DNA from: Nocardia cyriacigeorgica
GTDB lineage: Bacteria; Actinomycetota; Actinomycetes; Mycobacteriales; Mycobacteriaceae
Length of the DNA: 43,878 nt
Assembly (NCBI RefSeq): GCF_010868145.1
Contig: NZ_JAAGUY010000035.1
Span: 1-43,878, forward strand
Direction: 5' to 3'
The translations under genes were made by a program, and so were the position numbers. Shown here one piece after another: positions 8,109 through 16,544 of the stretch. Positions within the stretch are counted from its first letter, which is position 1. Every line of letters begins with the position of its first letter. The notes below the pieces were generated by a model. That model did no database searches, was not told the DNA's origin, and was given only the letters and a program-made list of their open reading frames with translations.

Positions 8109-8143
8109 CCTGCCCCGGTCTTCCTCGTAGAGACCGGGGCAGG
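8109..8143 (+). terminator. Terminator after the 38-codon gene
   Basis: Perfect 13-bp stem (8109-8121 with 8131-8143) and a 9-base loop; the following TCCGTCT is not a clean U-tract. The only frame it can serve on this strand is the 38-codon gene just upstream. Confidence 0.75.
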
Positions 8144-8293
8144 TCCGTCTCCGGACGAAAACGGCGCCCGACCCAGGCCACCCGACCGACTGAGGACGGC
8201 CGCCTACCAGGCGGTAGGGGGCGCGCAAATCCGGCCAACTAAGCTTGGCCCCGGTAACTGCCGACCCCTTTTCTTCCCCAGGAGTAACCCACA

Positions 8294-9892
8294 GTGAGCC
8301 AAGCAGGCCGTCCTGTAGTTCTGATCGCCGACAAGCTCGCCCAGTCGACCGTCGACGCGCTCGGTGACGGTGTCGAGGTCCGCTGGGTCGACGGTCCCGA
8401 CCGTCCGGCGCTGCTGGCCGCGGTTCCCGAGGCCGACGCGCTGCTGGTTCGTTCGGCCACCACGGTCGACGCCGAGGTGCTGGAAGCCGGTAAGAACCTG
8501 AAGATCGTCGCCCGTGCCGGCGTCGGCCTCGACAATGTCGATGTGCCTGCCGCCACCGAGCGCGGCGTCATGGTCGTCAACGCGCCGACCTCCAACATCC
8601 ACACCGCCGCCGAGCACGCCGTCACGCTGATGCTCGCCGCGGCCCGTCAGGTGCCCGCCGCCGACGCCACCCTGCGTGAGCGCACCTGGCAGCGCAGCAA
8701 GTTCAACGGTGTCGAGATCTTCGGCAAGACCGTCGGCGTCGTCGGCCTCGGCCGCATCGGCCAGCTGTTCGCCGCGCGCCTCGCCGCGTTCGAAACCCAC
8801 GTCATCGCCTACGACCCCTATGTGTCGCCGGCCCGCGCCGCCCAGATCGGCATCGAACTGGTGACGCTGGAGGAGCTGCTCGGCCGCGCCGACCTCATCT
8901 CGGTGCACCTGCCCAAGACCCCGGAGACCAAGGGCCTGCTGAGCAAGGAGAAGCTCGCGCTGACCAAGCCGGGCGTCATCATCGTCAACGCCGCCCGCGG
9001 TGGCCTGATCGACGAGCAGGCGCTCGCCGACGCCATCAAATCCGGCCACGTGCGCGCCGCCGGTCTCGACGTCTACGAGACCGAGCCGTGCACCGACAGC
9101 CCGCTGTTCGAGCTGCCGCAGGTCGTGGTGACCCCGCACCTTGGCGCCTCCACCTCCGAGGCACAGGACCGTGCGGGCACCGATGTCGCCAAGTCGGTGC
9201 TGCTTGCGCTGGCGGGCGAGTTCGTACCGGGTGCGGTGAACGTCACCGGTGGCGTCGTCGGCGACGAGGTCGCCCCATGGCTCGACATCGTGCGCAAGCA
9301 GGGTGCTCTGCTCGGTGCGCTGGCGGACGAGCTGCCGGTGAGCCTGGAGATCCAGGTGCGCGGCGAGCTGGCCTCCAGCGAGGTCGGCGTGCTGGAACTG
9401 TCCGCGCTGCGCGGCATCTTCTCGGCGCACGTCGAGGACCAGGTCACCTTCGTCAACGCGCCGGCGCTCGCCAAGGAACGCGGCATCACCGCCGAGGTCA
9501 CCACCGCGTCGGAGAGCCCGAGCCACCGCAGCGTCGTCGACCTGCGCGCCGTGTTCGGCGACGGTCGCACCCTGAATGTGGCAGGTACGCTGACCGAGCC
9601 CGCCCAGGTGGAGAAGATCGTCAACATCAACGGCCGCAACTACGACATGCGCGCCGAGGGCCTGAATCTGGCCGTGCTCAATTACGAGGACAAGCCGGGC
9701 GCACTGGGCAAGATCGGCATGAAGCTCGGTGAGGCCGAGGTCGACATCCTGGCGGCGCAGCTGACCCAGGACGTGGACAAGGAAGGCGCCACCGTCATGC
9801 TGCGTGTCGGCAAGGAGGTATCCGCCGAGGTGCAGAACGCGATCCGTGAATCCGTCGGCGCCACCAAGGTCGTTCAGGTCGACCTGTTCTGA
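8294..9892 (+). CDS. serA: D-3-phosphoglycerate dehydrogenase
   Basis: A 532-residue enzyme for the first step of serine synthesis, oxidising 3-phosphoglycerate with NAD+. The nucleotide-binding motif is VGLGRIGQLFA, and the 2-hydroxyacid dehydrogenase signatures NAARGGLIDEQAL and TPHLGASTSEAQ are present. The length and the long C-terminal part mark the type 1 form with an intervening ASB domain and a C-terminal ACT domain that senses serine. GTG start at 8294 with AGGAG 11-15 bases upstream. A small hairpin (8233-8250) lies in the leader. It is followed by a strong terminator. Confidence 0.97.
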   Translation: MSQAGRPVVLIADKLAQSTVDALGDGVEVRWVDGPDRPALLAAVPEADALLVRSATTVDAEVLEAGKNLKIVARAGVGLDNVDVPAATERGVMVVNAPTSNIHTAAEHAVTLMLAAARQVPAADATLRERTWQRSKFNGVEIFGKTVGVVGLGRIGQLFAARLAAFETHVIAYDPYVSPARAAQIGIELVTLEELLGRADLISVHLPKTPETKGLLSKEKLALTKPGVIIVNAARGGLIDEQALADAIKSGHVRAAGLDVYETEPCTDSPLFELPQVVVTPHLGASTSEAQDRAGTDVAKSVLLALAGEFVPGAVNVTGGVVGDEVAPWLDIVRKQGALLGALADELPVSLEIQVRGELASSEVGVLELSALRGIFSAHVEDQVTFVNAPALAKERGITAEVTTASESPSHRSVVDLRAVFGDGRTLNVAGTLTEPAQVEKIVNINGRNYDMRAEGLNLAVLNYEDKPGALGKIGMKLGEAEVDILAAQLTQDVDKEGATVMLRVGKEVSAEVQNAIRESVGATKVVQVDLF

Positions 9893-9923
9893 GTCACCGG
9901 GTTCGCATCACCCGATATCACCG

Positions 9924-9957
9924 ACCGAGCCCCGTTCCGTGTGGAGCGGGGCTCGGT
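9924..9957. terminator. Bidirectional terminator after serA
   Basis: An 11-bp perfect stem (9924-9934 with 9947-9957), extended inward by four pairs including one G-T to a GTGT loop. It stands between serA and a convergent small gene ending at 9971. Confidence 0.85.
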
Positions 9958-9970
9958 TGTCTCGTCGGTT

Positions 9971-10210
9971 CTAGTGCTCATGCCCTCCGCGGGCTTCCAC
10001 TGCCGCTTTCGCCTCCGCCAAACCTGCCTCCGGGTGCAGTCCCCGGTACGCCTTGATCGCGTGAATCGTCTTGCCCTGAGCGAGTAGCGCGTCGATTTCG
10101 CCATAGGAGATGGCAGCCTCGGGATCGTCGATGCCCAGATGTTTCATGATCAGGTCGATCTTTCGCTCGATTCGACCGATCCGGTACTCGAGCCCACTGT
10201 TTCCGAACAT
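9971..10210 (-). CDS. Small protein with ribosomal L7/L12 C-terminal-like motif
   Basis: A 79-residue protein. Its C-terminal half, ALLAQGKTIHAIKAYRGL then AGLAEAKAAVEA, mirrors the L7/L12 C-terminal domain pattern (K-x-x-x-I-K-x-x-R ... G-L-x-E-A-K), the part that contacts translation factors. The N-terminal half (YRIGRIERKIDLIMKHLGI) looks like a coiled-coil helix. It is not ribosomal L7/L12 itself, which is longer and has a different N-terminus. The ATG at 10208-10210 is chosen because it starts just before the helix. Role unknown; it is divergent from leuB. Confidence 0.7.
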   Translation of the reverse strand: MFGNSGLEYRIGRIERKIDLIMKHLGIDDPEAAISYGEIDALLAQGKTIHAIKAYRGLHPEAGLAEAKAAVEARGGHEH

Positions 10211-10341
10211 GCGCAGAGGCTGCCCATGGCGCCGCGATCCCACTGTTCGGGAGAGTTCGCCCTGGTCGCGGCCGGGTTCGGGCCACCGGCTATCGTTGCG
10301 ATGTTCACGGGCGCCATCATCGGAAACGGAGCATTGCTTTC

Positions 10342-11349
10342 ATGAAACTCGCTGTCATCCCGGGCGACGGTATCGGTCCCGAAGTCATCGCCGAAGCCCT
10401 CAAGGTGCTCGATGTGGTGTCGCCCGGGGTCGAGAAGACCGAATACGACCTGGGTGCCAAGCGGTACCACCGCACCGGCGAGATCCTGCCCCCCTCGGTG
10501 TTGCCCGAGCTGAAGCAGCACGACGCCATCCTGCTCGGCGCGATCGGTGATCCGTCGGTGCCAAGCGGCCTGCTCGAGCGCGGTCTGCTGCTGCACACCC
10601 GGTTCGCGCTGGACCACCACGTGAACCTGCGGCCGTCGAAGCTGTTCCCGGGCGTCACCAGCCCGCTCGCCGGCAATCCCGATATCGACTTCGTCGTCGT
10701 GCGTGAGGGCACCGAAGGCCCCTACACCGGCACCGGCGGCGCTATTCGCGTCGACACCCCGCACGAGGTCGCCACCGAGGTCAGCACCAACACCCGGTTC
10801 GGCATCGAGCGGGTCGTGCGCTATGCGTTCGCCAAGGCGCAGCAGCGTCGGAAGCACCTGACGCTGGTACACAAGACGAACGTGCTGAGCTTCGCCGGAT
10901 CGCTGTGGCAGCGCACCGTCGACGAGGTCGGCGCCGAGTTCGGTGACGTCGAGGTCGCCTACCAGCACATCGACGCCGCGACCATCCACATGGTCAACGA
11001 TCCGGGCCGCTTCGATGTGATCGTCACCGACAACCTGTTCGGCGACATCATCACCGACCTGGCGGCCGCGGTCAGCGGTGGTATCGGTCTGGCGGCCAGC
11101 GGCAATATCGACGCCTCCGGCACCAATCCGAGCATGTTCGAGCCGGTGCACGGCAGCGCCCCGGATATCGCCGGTCAGTCCAAGGCCGACCCGACCGCGG
11201 CGATCCTGTCGCTGTCGCTGCTGCTGAACCACCTCGGCGACACCGAAGCCGCGGCTCGGGTCGAGGCCGCGGTCGCGAAGGATCTGGCCTCGCGCACCGG
11301 CGCCGCGTCGACGGTCGAGGTCGGCGACCGGATCGCCGCCTCGGTCTGA
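10342..11349 (+). CDS. leuB: 3-isopropylmalate dehydrogenase
   Basis: A 335-residue enzyme for the third step of leucine synthesis, oxidatively decarboxylating 3-isopropylmalate with NAD+. It opens MKLAVIPGDGIGPEV and carries the metal/substrate signature VTDNLFGDIITDLAAAVSGG. The length suits the actinobacterial LeuB form. A TATCGT hexamer at 10291-10296 is a possible -10 box, giving a short leader with GGAAACGGAG before the ATG. It is followed by a 15-bp terminator stem. Related tartrate or isocitrate dehydrogenases are less likely given the Mtb-like gene order and leuCD nearby. Confidence 0.95.
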   Translation: MKLAVIPGDGIGPEVIAEALKVLDVVSPGVEKTEYDLGAKRYHRTGEILPPSVLPELKQHDAILLGAIGDPSVPSGLLERGLLLHTRFALDHHVNLRPSKLFPGVTSPLAGNPDIDFVVVREGTEGPYTGTGGAIRVDTPHEVATEVSTNTRFGIERVVRYAFAKAQQRRKHLTLVHKTNVLSFAGSLWQRTVDEVGAEFGDVEVAYQHIDAATIHMVNDPGRFDVIVTDNLFGDIITDLAAAVSGGIGLAASGNIDASGTNPSMFEPVHGSAPDIAGQSKADPTAAILSLSLLLNHLGDTEAAARVEAAVAKDLASRTGAASTVEVGDRIAASV

Positions 11350-11361
11350 GTCATGTGATGT

Positions 11362-11396
11362 GTAGGCCCCGCGCTCTCTGTGAGCGCGGGGCCTAC
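11362..11396. terminator. Terminator after leuB
   Basis: Perfect 15-bp stem (11362-11376 with 11382-11396) with a five-base loop, starting 13 bases after the leuB stop. There is no U-tract, as is common in high-GC actinobacteria. Confidence 0.85.
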
Positions 11397-11556
11397 TGCA
11401 TCCCGCCGCCGTGCTTGTCGGTCCCGGGTTGGGTTCTCACGCACCGTCTCGGAGACTCTGATACGTCGACCGCAGCGGGATCGGCGCACCGAGCGGTCGA
11501 GTGCTCGTGCAGTCAGGCGTCGGTCCGCGCGCGGCCCGGGCGCCGTCGAATTCGTA

Positions 11557-12753
11557 TCAACGCGGCTCGGGATCCTTGGGTACCAAGGGAATCGCGATGA
11601 CTGCGAGCGCGGCCGCGGCCAGGTAGGTAGCCGGGAATCCGGAGTAGGTGATCAGCGCGCCGAAGACCGGCGGAACCGCTGCCAGGACCAGATTCTGCCC
11701 GGTGTTCTGGATGCCCAACCCGCGACCACTCCAATGCGGCCCGGCGATTTCGGCAACCGCGGTGAAGGCCAAGCCGTTGTCGGACACCGTGACGACCGAG
11801 GCGATCACCAGTAGCGGGATGGCCAGCCACCACCACTGCGCCCATGCGGCCAACCCCAACGCCGCCATGGTCGCCACCGCGGCGATCGCGACCGACCGCA
11901 GCGGTCCAAGGCGGCTGCCCACCCGGTCCGACCATGCGCCCGCACCGATCCGGCCCGCAGCACCCAGCATTTGGGTCGCGGTGACCAGCACGCCGGCCAC
12001 CGGCAGCGACCAGCCGATATCGCGATGCAGCCACAGCAATGCGAACGTCCACACCGTCGCCTGGGGGAACACCAGCAAGACCGACACCGCATGAATGCGC
12101 AGCAGCGTCGTGCTGCCGCGATATGGGTTGGCCCGATCAGTGGCCGAGCCCGCCGGACGTGGCGGATCAATGATCCCGGCCAGGCAGCCCACCGCGGCGA
12201 CCGCCGCCATGATCGCGGGCACCAGTATCGCGACCGCGACGCCGTGTGCGCCGGCCACCAGGGGAATCGCCACTGCGCCGACGCCGACGCCCAGTGGCTG
12301 CGCGGTCTGCCGGACACCCATGGCGAGCCCGCGACGATGCGGCGGGAACCAGCCGACGATCACCCGCCCGCTGGCACCGTTGGTGCTCGCCGCGCCGACA
12401 CCGCCGAGGAACAGCAGCACACCCAACGCCGGATAGCTCGACGTCGTGGCCGCGGTGGCGCCCGCGACGAACATCAGTAGCGGTCCACCGACCAGTACCT
12501 TGCGTTCGCCGATCCGGTCGACTACATAGCCCCAGGCGATCAGCGTGCAGACCAGCCCGACGCTCGGCATTGCCACCAACAGCCCGGCCGTGACCAACGG
12601 CATGCCCTGCGCGGTCAGCTCGGGCAGCAGGAACGGGACGCCGTGGACGAAGACCGCGCTGGAGGCTTGGGCGAAGACCCCGAGGGCGAGCATCGACCAC
12701 CGTCGAAACGTGTCGACCTGCGGTGTGGTCGCCGTGGGAGCGTTCACGGCCAT
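11557..12753 (-). CDS. MFS transporter
   Basis: A 398-residue protein with about 12 hydrophobic helices. The MFS loop 2-3 motif appears as GYVVDRIGERKVLVGG and the second-half counterpart as GAWSDRVGSRLGPLR. GAGGTGG 8-14 bases ahead supports the ATG at 12753. A membrane gene sits at this spot in the mycobacterial order too (Rv2994 by memory), so it is part of the conserved block and not a recent arrival. Substrate unknown; it is divergent from the FAH-family gene 280 bases away. Confidence 0.88.
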   Translation of the reverse strand: MAVNAPTATTPQVDTFRRWSMLALGVFAQASSAVFVHGVPFLLPELTAQGMPLVTAGLLVAMPSVGLVCTLIAWGYVVDRIGERKVLVGGPLLMFVAGATAATTSSYPALGVLLFLGGVGAASTNGASGRVIVGWFPPHRRGLAMGVRQTAQPLGVGVGAVAIPLVAGAHGVAVAILVPAIMAAVAAVGCLAGIIDPPRPAGSATDRANPYRGSTTLLRIHAVSVLLVFPQATVWTFALLWLHRDIGWSLPVAGVLVTATQMLGAAGRIGAGAWSDRVGSRLGPLRSVAIAAVATMAALGLAAWAQWWWLAIPLLVIASVVTVSDNGLAFTAVAEIAGPHWSGRGLGIQNTGQNLVLAAVPPVFGALITYSGFPATYLAAAALAVIAIPLVPKDPEPR

Positions 12754-13021
12754 TGGTAGCCCCACCTCTCGAATCTCAATATATGGAACTCTGATCTCAC
12801 TCAGTGATCGGCTGACGCTTACCGTACACCCGGTGACCGGGACCGCCGAAGCGACAGTGATGTCCGACGGCTCACACCTCGCGGCCACCGCAACCTCTCG
12901 ATGTGAATGCGGACCGTCGTGCGCTCGGATTCTGTTGTGCTCGAGGGCGACGTGGCGCACCCGATGTCGGCCGGCCATGTGACGGGCATGCTCCGCGTTC
13001 GGGCAGGTGGAGGCGGGTGGA

Positions 13022-13027
13022 TAGACT
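13022..13027 (+). promoter_or_regulatory. -10 box of a likely leaderless FAH-family mRNA
   Basis: TAGACT ends six bases before the ATG at 13034, and no Shine-Dalgarno sequence lies between. A transcript from here would start at or next to the start codon. Confidence 0.55.
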
Positions 13028-13033
13028 CCGACT

Positions 13034-13807
13034 ATGCGTCTAGGTCGAGTTGCCAGTCCGGATGGAGTCGCTTTCGTCAGTATCGAGGGCGACGGTGGCG
13101 ACAGCGTCGCCAAGGAGATCGCCGAACACCCCTTCGGCACCCCGACGTTCACCGGGCGCAGCTGGCCGCTGGCCGATGTGCGCCTGCTCGCCCCGATTCT
13201 GGCCAGCAAGGTGATCTGCATCGGTAAGAACTACGCCGCGCATGCCGCCGAAATGGGCGGTCCGGCACCCGCCGACCCGGTCATCTTCATGAAGCCGAGC
13301 ACCTCGATCGTCGGGCCGAACGCGTCGATCATCCTGCCGCCCAGCTCCTCTCAGGTCGACTACGAGGGAGAACTCGCCATCGTCATCGGTCGCCCGTGCA
13401 AAGACGTGCCCGCGGCCCGTGCGCATGAGGTGATCCTCGGCTACACCGTCGCCAACGATGTGACCGCGCGCGACCAGCAGCGCCACGACGGTCAATGGAC
13501 CCGTGCCAAGGGATACGACACCTTCTGCCCGCTTGGGCCGTGGATCGAAACCCAGCTCGACCCCTCGGATCTGGAGATCGTCACCGAACTCGACGGCGAG
13601 GTGCGCCAGCGCAGCCGCACTTCGCTTCTGCTGCACGATATTCCGAAGCTCATCGAATGGGTGACCACCGTGATGACGCTGCTGCCCGGCGATGTCATTC
13701 TCACCGGAACCCCCGAGGGTGTCGGCCCGATGACCGCGGGGCAGAACGTCTCGGTCACGGTGTCGGGCATCGGCACCTTGACCAATCCTGTTGCCGCCAA
13801 ACGCTGA
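13034..13807 (+). CDS. Fumarylacetoacetate hydrolase-family protein
   Basis: A 257-residue protein of the FAH fold. The active-site entrance ICIGKNYAAHAAEM is followed by the metal-ligand stretch SQVDYEGELAIVIG and GYTVANDVTARDQQ. Family members are hydrolases, isomerases or decarboxylases of 2-oxo acids, for example in aromatic breakdown, or oxaloacetate decarboxylases. No pathway partner is next to it; gltX starts 13 bases later, so the two are probably co-transcribed, as in mycobacteria. The exact reaction is not deducible. Confidence 0.88.
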   Translation: MRLGRVASPDGVAFVSIEGDGGDSVAKEIAEHPFGTPTFTGRSWPLADVRLLAPILASKVICIGKNYAAHAAEMGGPAPADPVIFMKPSTSIVGPNASIILPPSSSQVDYEGELAIVIGRPCKDVPAARAHEVILGYTVANDVTARDQQRHDGQWTRAKGYDTFCPLGPWIETQLDPSDLEIVTELDGEVRQRSRTSLLLHDIPKLIEWVTTVMTLLPGDVILTGTPEGVGPMTAGQNVSVTVSGIGTLTNPVAAKR

Positions 13808-13820
13808 TCGAAAGAGAGCC

Positions 13821-15293
13821 ATGACTGAAGTACGGGTCCGTTTCTGCCCGTCACCCACCGGGACGCCACATGTCGGCCTTATCCGGACGGCGCTGTTCAA
13901 CTGGGCGTACGCCCGCCATCACGGTGGGAGCTTCGTCTTCCGCATCGAAGACACCGACGCGGCACGCGATTCCGAAGAGTCCTACCGTGCGATCATCGAC
14001 GCCCTGCGCTGGCTCGGACTGACCTGGGACGAGGGCCCCGAGGTCGGTGGCCCCTACGAGCCCTACCGTCAGTCCCAGCGGCGCGATCTGCACCTGGACG
14101 TGGTGCGACGGCTGGTGGAGGCGGGGGAGGCCTACGAGTCCTTCTCTACGCCCGAGGAAGTCGAGGCGCGCCACCTCGCCGCCGGCCGTGACCCCAAGCT
14201 CGGCTACGACAACTTCGACCGCGACCTGACCCCCGAGCAGATCGAGGCCTTCCGCACCGAGGGTCGTCCCCCGGTGGTGCGGCTGCGGATGCCCGACACC
14301 GACCTCACCTGGAACGACCTGGTGCGCGGGGAAACCACGTTCAAGGCGGGTACCGTGCCCGACTTCGCGCTGACTCGAGGCAGCGGCGCCCCGCTCTACA
14401 CCCTGGTCAACCCGGTCGACGACGCGATGATGCGCATCACCCATGTGCTGCGTGGTGAGGATCTGCTCTCCTCGACGCCGCGCCAGCTCGCGCTCTATGC
14501 CGCGCTACAGCGCATCGGTGTCGCGGAATTCACTCCCGAGTTCGGTCATCTGCCATTTGTGATGGGGCCGGGGAACAAGAAGCTGTCCAAACGCGATCCG
14601 GAGTCGGACTTGTTCGCCCACCGGGACCGCGGTTTCCTCCCCGAGGGTTTGCTGAATTACCTGGCATTGCTCGGTTGGAGCATCGCCGACGATCACGATG
14701 TGTTCTCGATGTCGGAGATGGTCGCGGCCTTCGATATCTCGAAAGTCAATTCGAATCCGGCCCGTTTCGACCAGAAGAAGGCTGATGCGCTCAACGCCGA
14801 GCACATCCGTTTGCTGGAAGTGGGCGATTTCACTCACCGTTTGCGTGAGTACCTTACCGAACACGGACATATCGGCGCCGAAATCGACGAGAAGATGTTT
14901 GCCGCAGCGGCCCAACTCGTGCAGACCAGGATTGTCGTCCTGGCCGACGCGTGGGATCTGCTGCGCTTCCTGTTCTCGTCCGACGAACAGTTTTCCATCG
15001 ACCCCGCTGCGGCCGCGAAGAATCTCGGTGCTGACGCGGCGCCGGTTTTGGACGCCGCTATTGCCACGCTGGACTCGCTCACGGCGTGGACCACCTCCGC
15101 CATCGAGGAGGCTCTGAAAACCGCGCTGATCGACGATCTGGGCCTCAAACCGCGCAAAGCCTTCGCGCCGGTGCGGGTCGCGGTGACCGGCTCGCACATC
15201 AGCCCACCGCTCTACGAATCGCTCGAACTGCTCGGCCGCGACCGCGCGATGGCTCGGCTGCGCGCGGCGACGGCGCAAACCCTGGCCGGCTGA
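13821..15293 (+). CDS. gltX: Glutamyl-tRNA synthetase
   Basis: A 490-residue class I synthetase. The HIGH-type signature is in CPSPTGTPHVGLIRTAL and the KMSKS-type loop is KKLSKRDPESD. The ATG at 13821 is preceded by GAAAGAGAG; a longer in-frame start at 13791 would overlap the FAH gene and add ten unlike residues. Most actinobacteria lack GlnRS and use a non-discriminating GluRS plus GatCAB; that this is such an enzyme is inferred from lineage and from the tRNA-Gln and tRNA-Glu genes directly downstream. Confidence 0.96.
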   Translation: MTEVRVRFCPSPTGTPHVGLIRTALFNWAYARHHGGSFVFRIEDTDAARDSEESYRAIIDALRWLGLTWDEGPEVGGPYEPYRQSQRRDLHLDVVRRLVEAGEAYESFSTPEEVEARHLAAGRDPKLGYDNFDRDLTPEQIEAFRTEGRPPVVRLRMPDTDLTWNDLVRGETTFKAGTVPDFALTRGSGAPLYTLVNPVDDAMMRITHVLRGEDLLSSTPRQLALYAALQRIGVAEFTPEFGHLPFVMGPGNKKLSKRDPESDLFAHRDRGFLPEGLLNYLALLGWSIADDHDVFSMSEMVAAFDISKVNSNPARFDQKKADALNAEHIRLLEVGDFTHRLREYLTEHGHIGAEIDEKMFAAAAQLVQTRIVVLADAWDLLRFLFSSDEQFSIDPAAAAKNLGADAAPVLDAAIATLDSLTAWTTSAIEEALKTALIDDLGLKPRKAFAPVRVAVTGSHISPPLYESLELLGRDRAMARLRAATAQTLAG

Positions 15294-15298
15294 CCGCG

Positions 15299-15334
15299 GC
15301 AGTGGGCGGCTGCCGTGAAACAGCCGCCCACTGC
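15299..15334 (+). terminator. Terminator after gltX
   Basis: Perfect 14-bp stem (15299-15312 with 15321-15334) and an eight-base loop, beginning five bases after the gltX stop. It separates gltX from the tRNA genes. Confidence 0.85.
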
Positions 15335-15453
15335 CCGAAAACAGGGCTTTGACCAGGCGATTTGTAGTTTACCGTCAGTGGTTTGGTACTCTTCTTCTCG
15401 GCCGGAACACGGCCTCGGAGTCACCCAGACACGAGGTCGAATGTGTTGGTCAT

Positions 15454-15525
15454 TGGGGTATGGTGTAATTGGCAACACAGCTGATTCTGGTTCAGCCATT
15501 CTAGGTTCGAGTCCTGGTACCCCAG
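15454..15525 (+). tRNA. tRNA-Gln (anticodon CUG)
   Basis: A 72-base cloverleaf. The acceptor stem TGGGGTA pairs fully with TACCCCA, and the anticodon stem GCTGA/TCAGC closes a loop TTCTGGT with CTG at 15487-15489. The T loop TTCGAGT is normal. The 3' CCA is not encoded. By lineage it is probably charged with Glu by GltX and amidated. Confidence 0.95.
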
Positions 15526-15726
15526 CGGAGAAAGCTCCGGTTTCGACTCATGTCCGAATGGGCCTGAAGAGAATCCTTCTCGCGATGGCGAGCGGGTTCG
15601 CCGGAGTCTCATCCAGGCGATTTGGTCGCCGAGCTTCGGCCGGTTAAGCTTGCCGAGCCTGATCGAGAGATCAGACCGATCGAAAGATCACCGGATACAC
15701 CTCAGCCAGAGGTTGATCCAAGTCCT

Positions 15727-15799
15727 GGCCCCGTCGTCTAGCGGCCTAGGACGCCGCCCTCTCAAGGCGGTAGCGCGGGTTCGAATCCCGTCGGGGCTA
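15727..15799 (+). tRNA. tRNA-Glu (anticodon CUC)
   Basis: A 73-base cloverleaf with acceptor GGCCCCG pairing CGGGGCT (one G-T), anticodon stem CCGCC/GGCGG around CTCTCAA with anticodon CTC, and T loop TTCGAAT. CCA is not encoded. It lies 201 bases after tRNA-Gln. Confidence 0.95.
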
Positions 15800-15810
15800 C
15801 GCAGATGGAA

Positions 15811-15843
15811 GGCTCATGCTCACGAAGAGCGTGAGCCTTTTCT
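15811..15843 (+). terminator. Terminator after tRNA-Glu
   Basis: An 11-bp stem (15811-15821 with 15827-15837, one G-T pair), a five-base loop and a TTTTCT tail, 11 bases after the tRNA. This is one of the few terminators here with a real U-tract. Confidence 0.85.
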
Positions 15844-16207
15844 GCTTCGCATTGTCTTTTGGGGGTGCAACCCCCATACCCTGTCCGGAGGGCTTCGCCC
15901 CCGGACCCCCGCCCGGGTGGCTTCGCCCCGGGGGAGTCGGGTGTGCGTTGGTGGGGGAAGTCGCGTTGCTGGTACTTGCAGGGCGTGTGACCTTGCTGAT
16001 ACGTGGGGGCGCACCACTTTTGCAAGTGTGTGCGGGGCAGGTCGCTTGACGAGTTGGGCGGTCGTTCTGCTGCGCCGGCCCTTACTGCGCTCATATGGCA
16101 CGTTCGGTCGAACCGGATAGCCGCCGAGCCATGTGCAGCGAATCGTTCTCGGGCTGGGCGGTTGCCGGCCTGGGCCGATGTCCGGGCCCAGGCCGACTGT
16201 CGTGCCG
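15844..16207. other. Gene-free spacer with stacked GC hairpins
   Basis: About 360 bases between the tRNA terminator and the DUF5302 gene. I see no credible coding frame. The left part holds two clear GC-rich hairpins and a less regular third; the rest (15940-16207) shows nothing distinctive. Confidence 0.5.
15860..15935. repeat. Tandem GC hairpins, GGCTTCGCC type
   Basis: Hairpin 1 is a 7-bp stem with a three-base loop at 15860-15876. Hairpin 2 (15884-15905) pairs TCCGG..GGGC with GCCC..CCGGA around TTC, with one bulged A. A third, less regular one follows to 15935. The second and third share a GGCTTCGCC core. Such GC hairpins recur in actinobacterial spacers; mobile short repeats or processing signals are possible. 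Confidence 0.5.
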
Positions 16208-16390
16208 CTACCCGCTCTTGCGGCGGAACTCTCGTTTGTGGCTGGCGCTGGCGTGGGGGCCAGTGGCCTTGGAGTGGCCGTCCATGTGGTCGGCCGAGCG
16301 GGCGTGGTGCTCGTTCTTGCGTTCCAGTGCCTCCCGGAACTTGCGCTTCACTTCATCGGCGCTGTTTTGGGAACCACCCGATTCCGACAT
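16208..16390 (-). CDS. DUF5302 family small protein
   Basis: A 60-residue, highly charged, probably disordered protein. The stretch DEVKRKFREALERKNEHHA and the ending REFRRKSG match the DUF5302 pattern I know from actinobacteria. AAGGAG lies eight bases before the ATG at 16388-16390, which rules out the longer frame upstream. Function unknown; the basic, His-rich composition would suit nucleic-acid or protein contact, but nothing here proves it. Confidence 0.8.
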   Translation of the reverse strand: MSESGGSQNSADEVKRKFREALERKNEHHARSADHMDGHSKATGPHASASHKREFRRKSG

Positions 16391-16544
16391 GGTCTGCTCC
16401 TTGTGGTCGGGCCGAGGCCGCACCCGGCGAGCGGGGCGGGCGCCGGCCGAAACGTGTCGAACATCTCGACGCTAGCCCGCCGGGCGGGTCCTGTCAGGTG
16501 GAATTCGGGTTGCCCGCGATGTGTCGGGCGCCCTGGAGGTGAAA

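Noticed and set aside
8200..8293. Riboswitch or attenuator in the serA leader
   Set aside because: Only small hairpins (for example 8233-8250) are present; no known riboswitch core or leader peptide with serine codons is visible.
8204..9526. 440-codon minus-strand frame opposite serA
   Set aside because: serA is certain on the plus strand; the antisense product is a Gly/Asp/Arg-rich shadow with no motifs, typical of high-GC third-position bias.
15526..15726. A third tRNA or small RNA between tRNA-Gln and tRNA-Glu
   Set aside because: No cloverleaf can be drawn and no T-loop consensus with matching acceptor stem is found.
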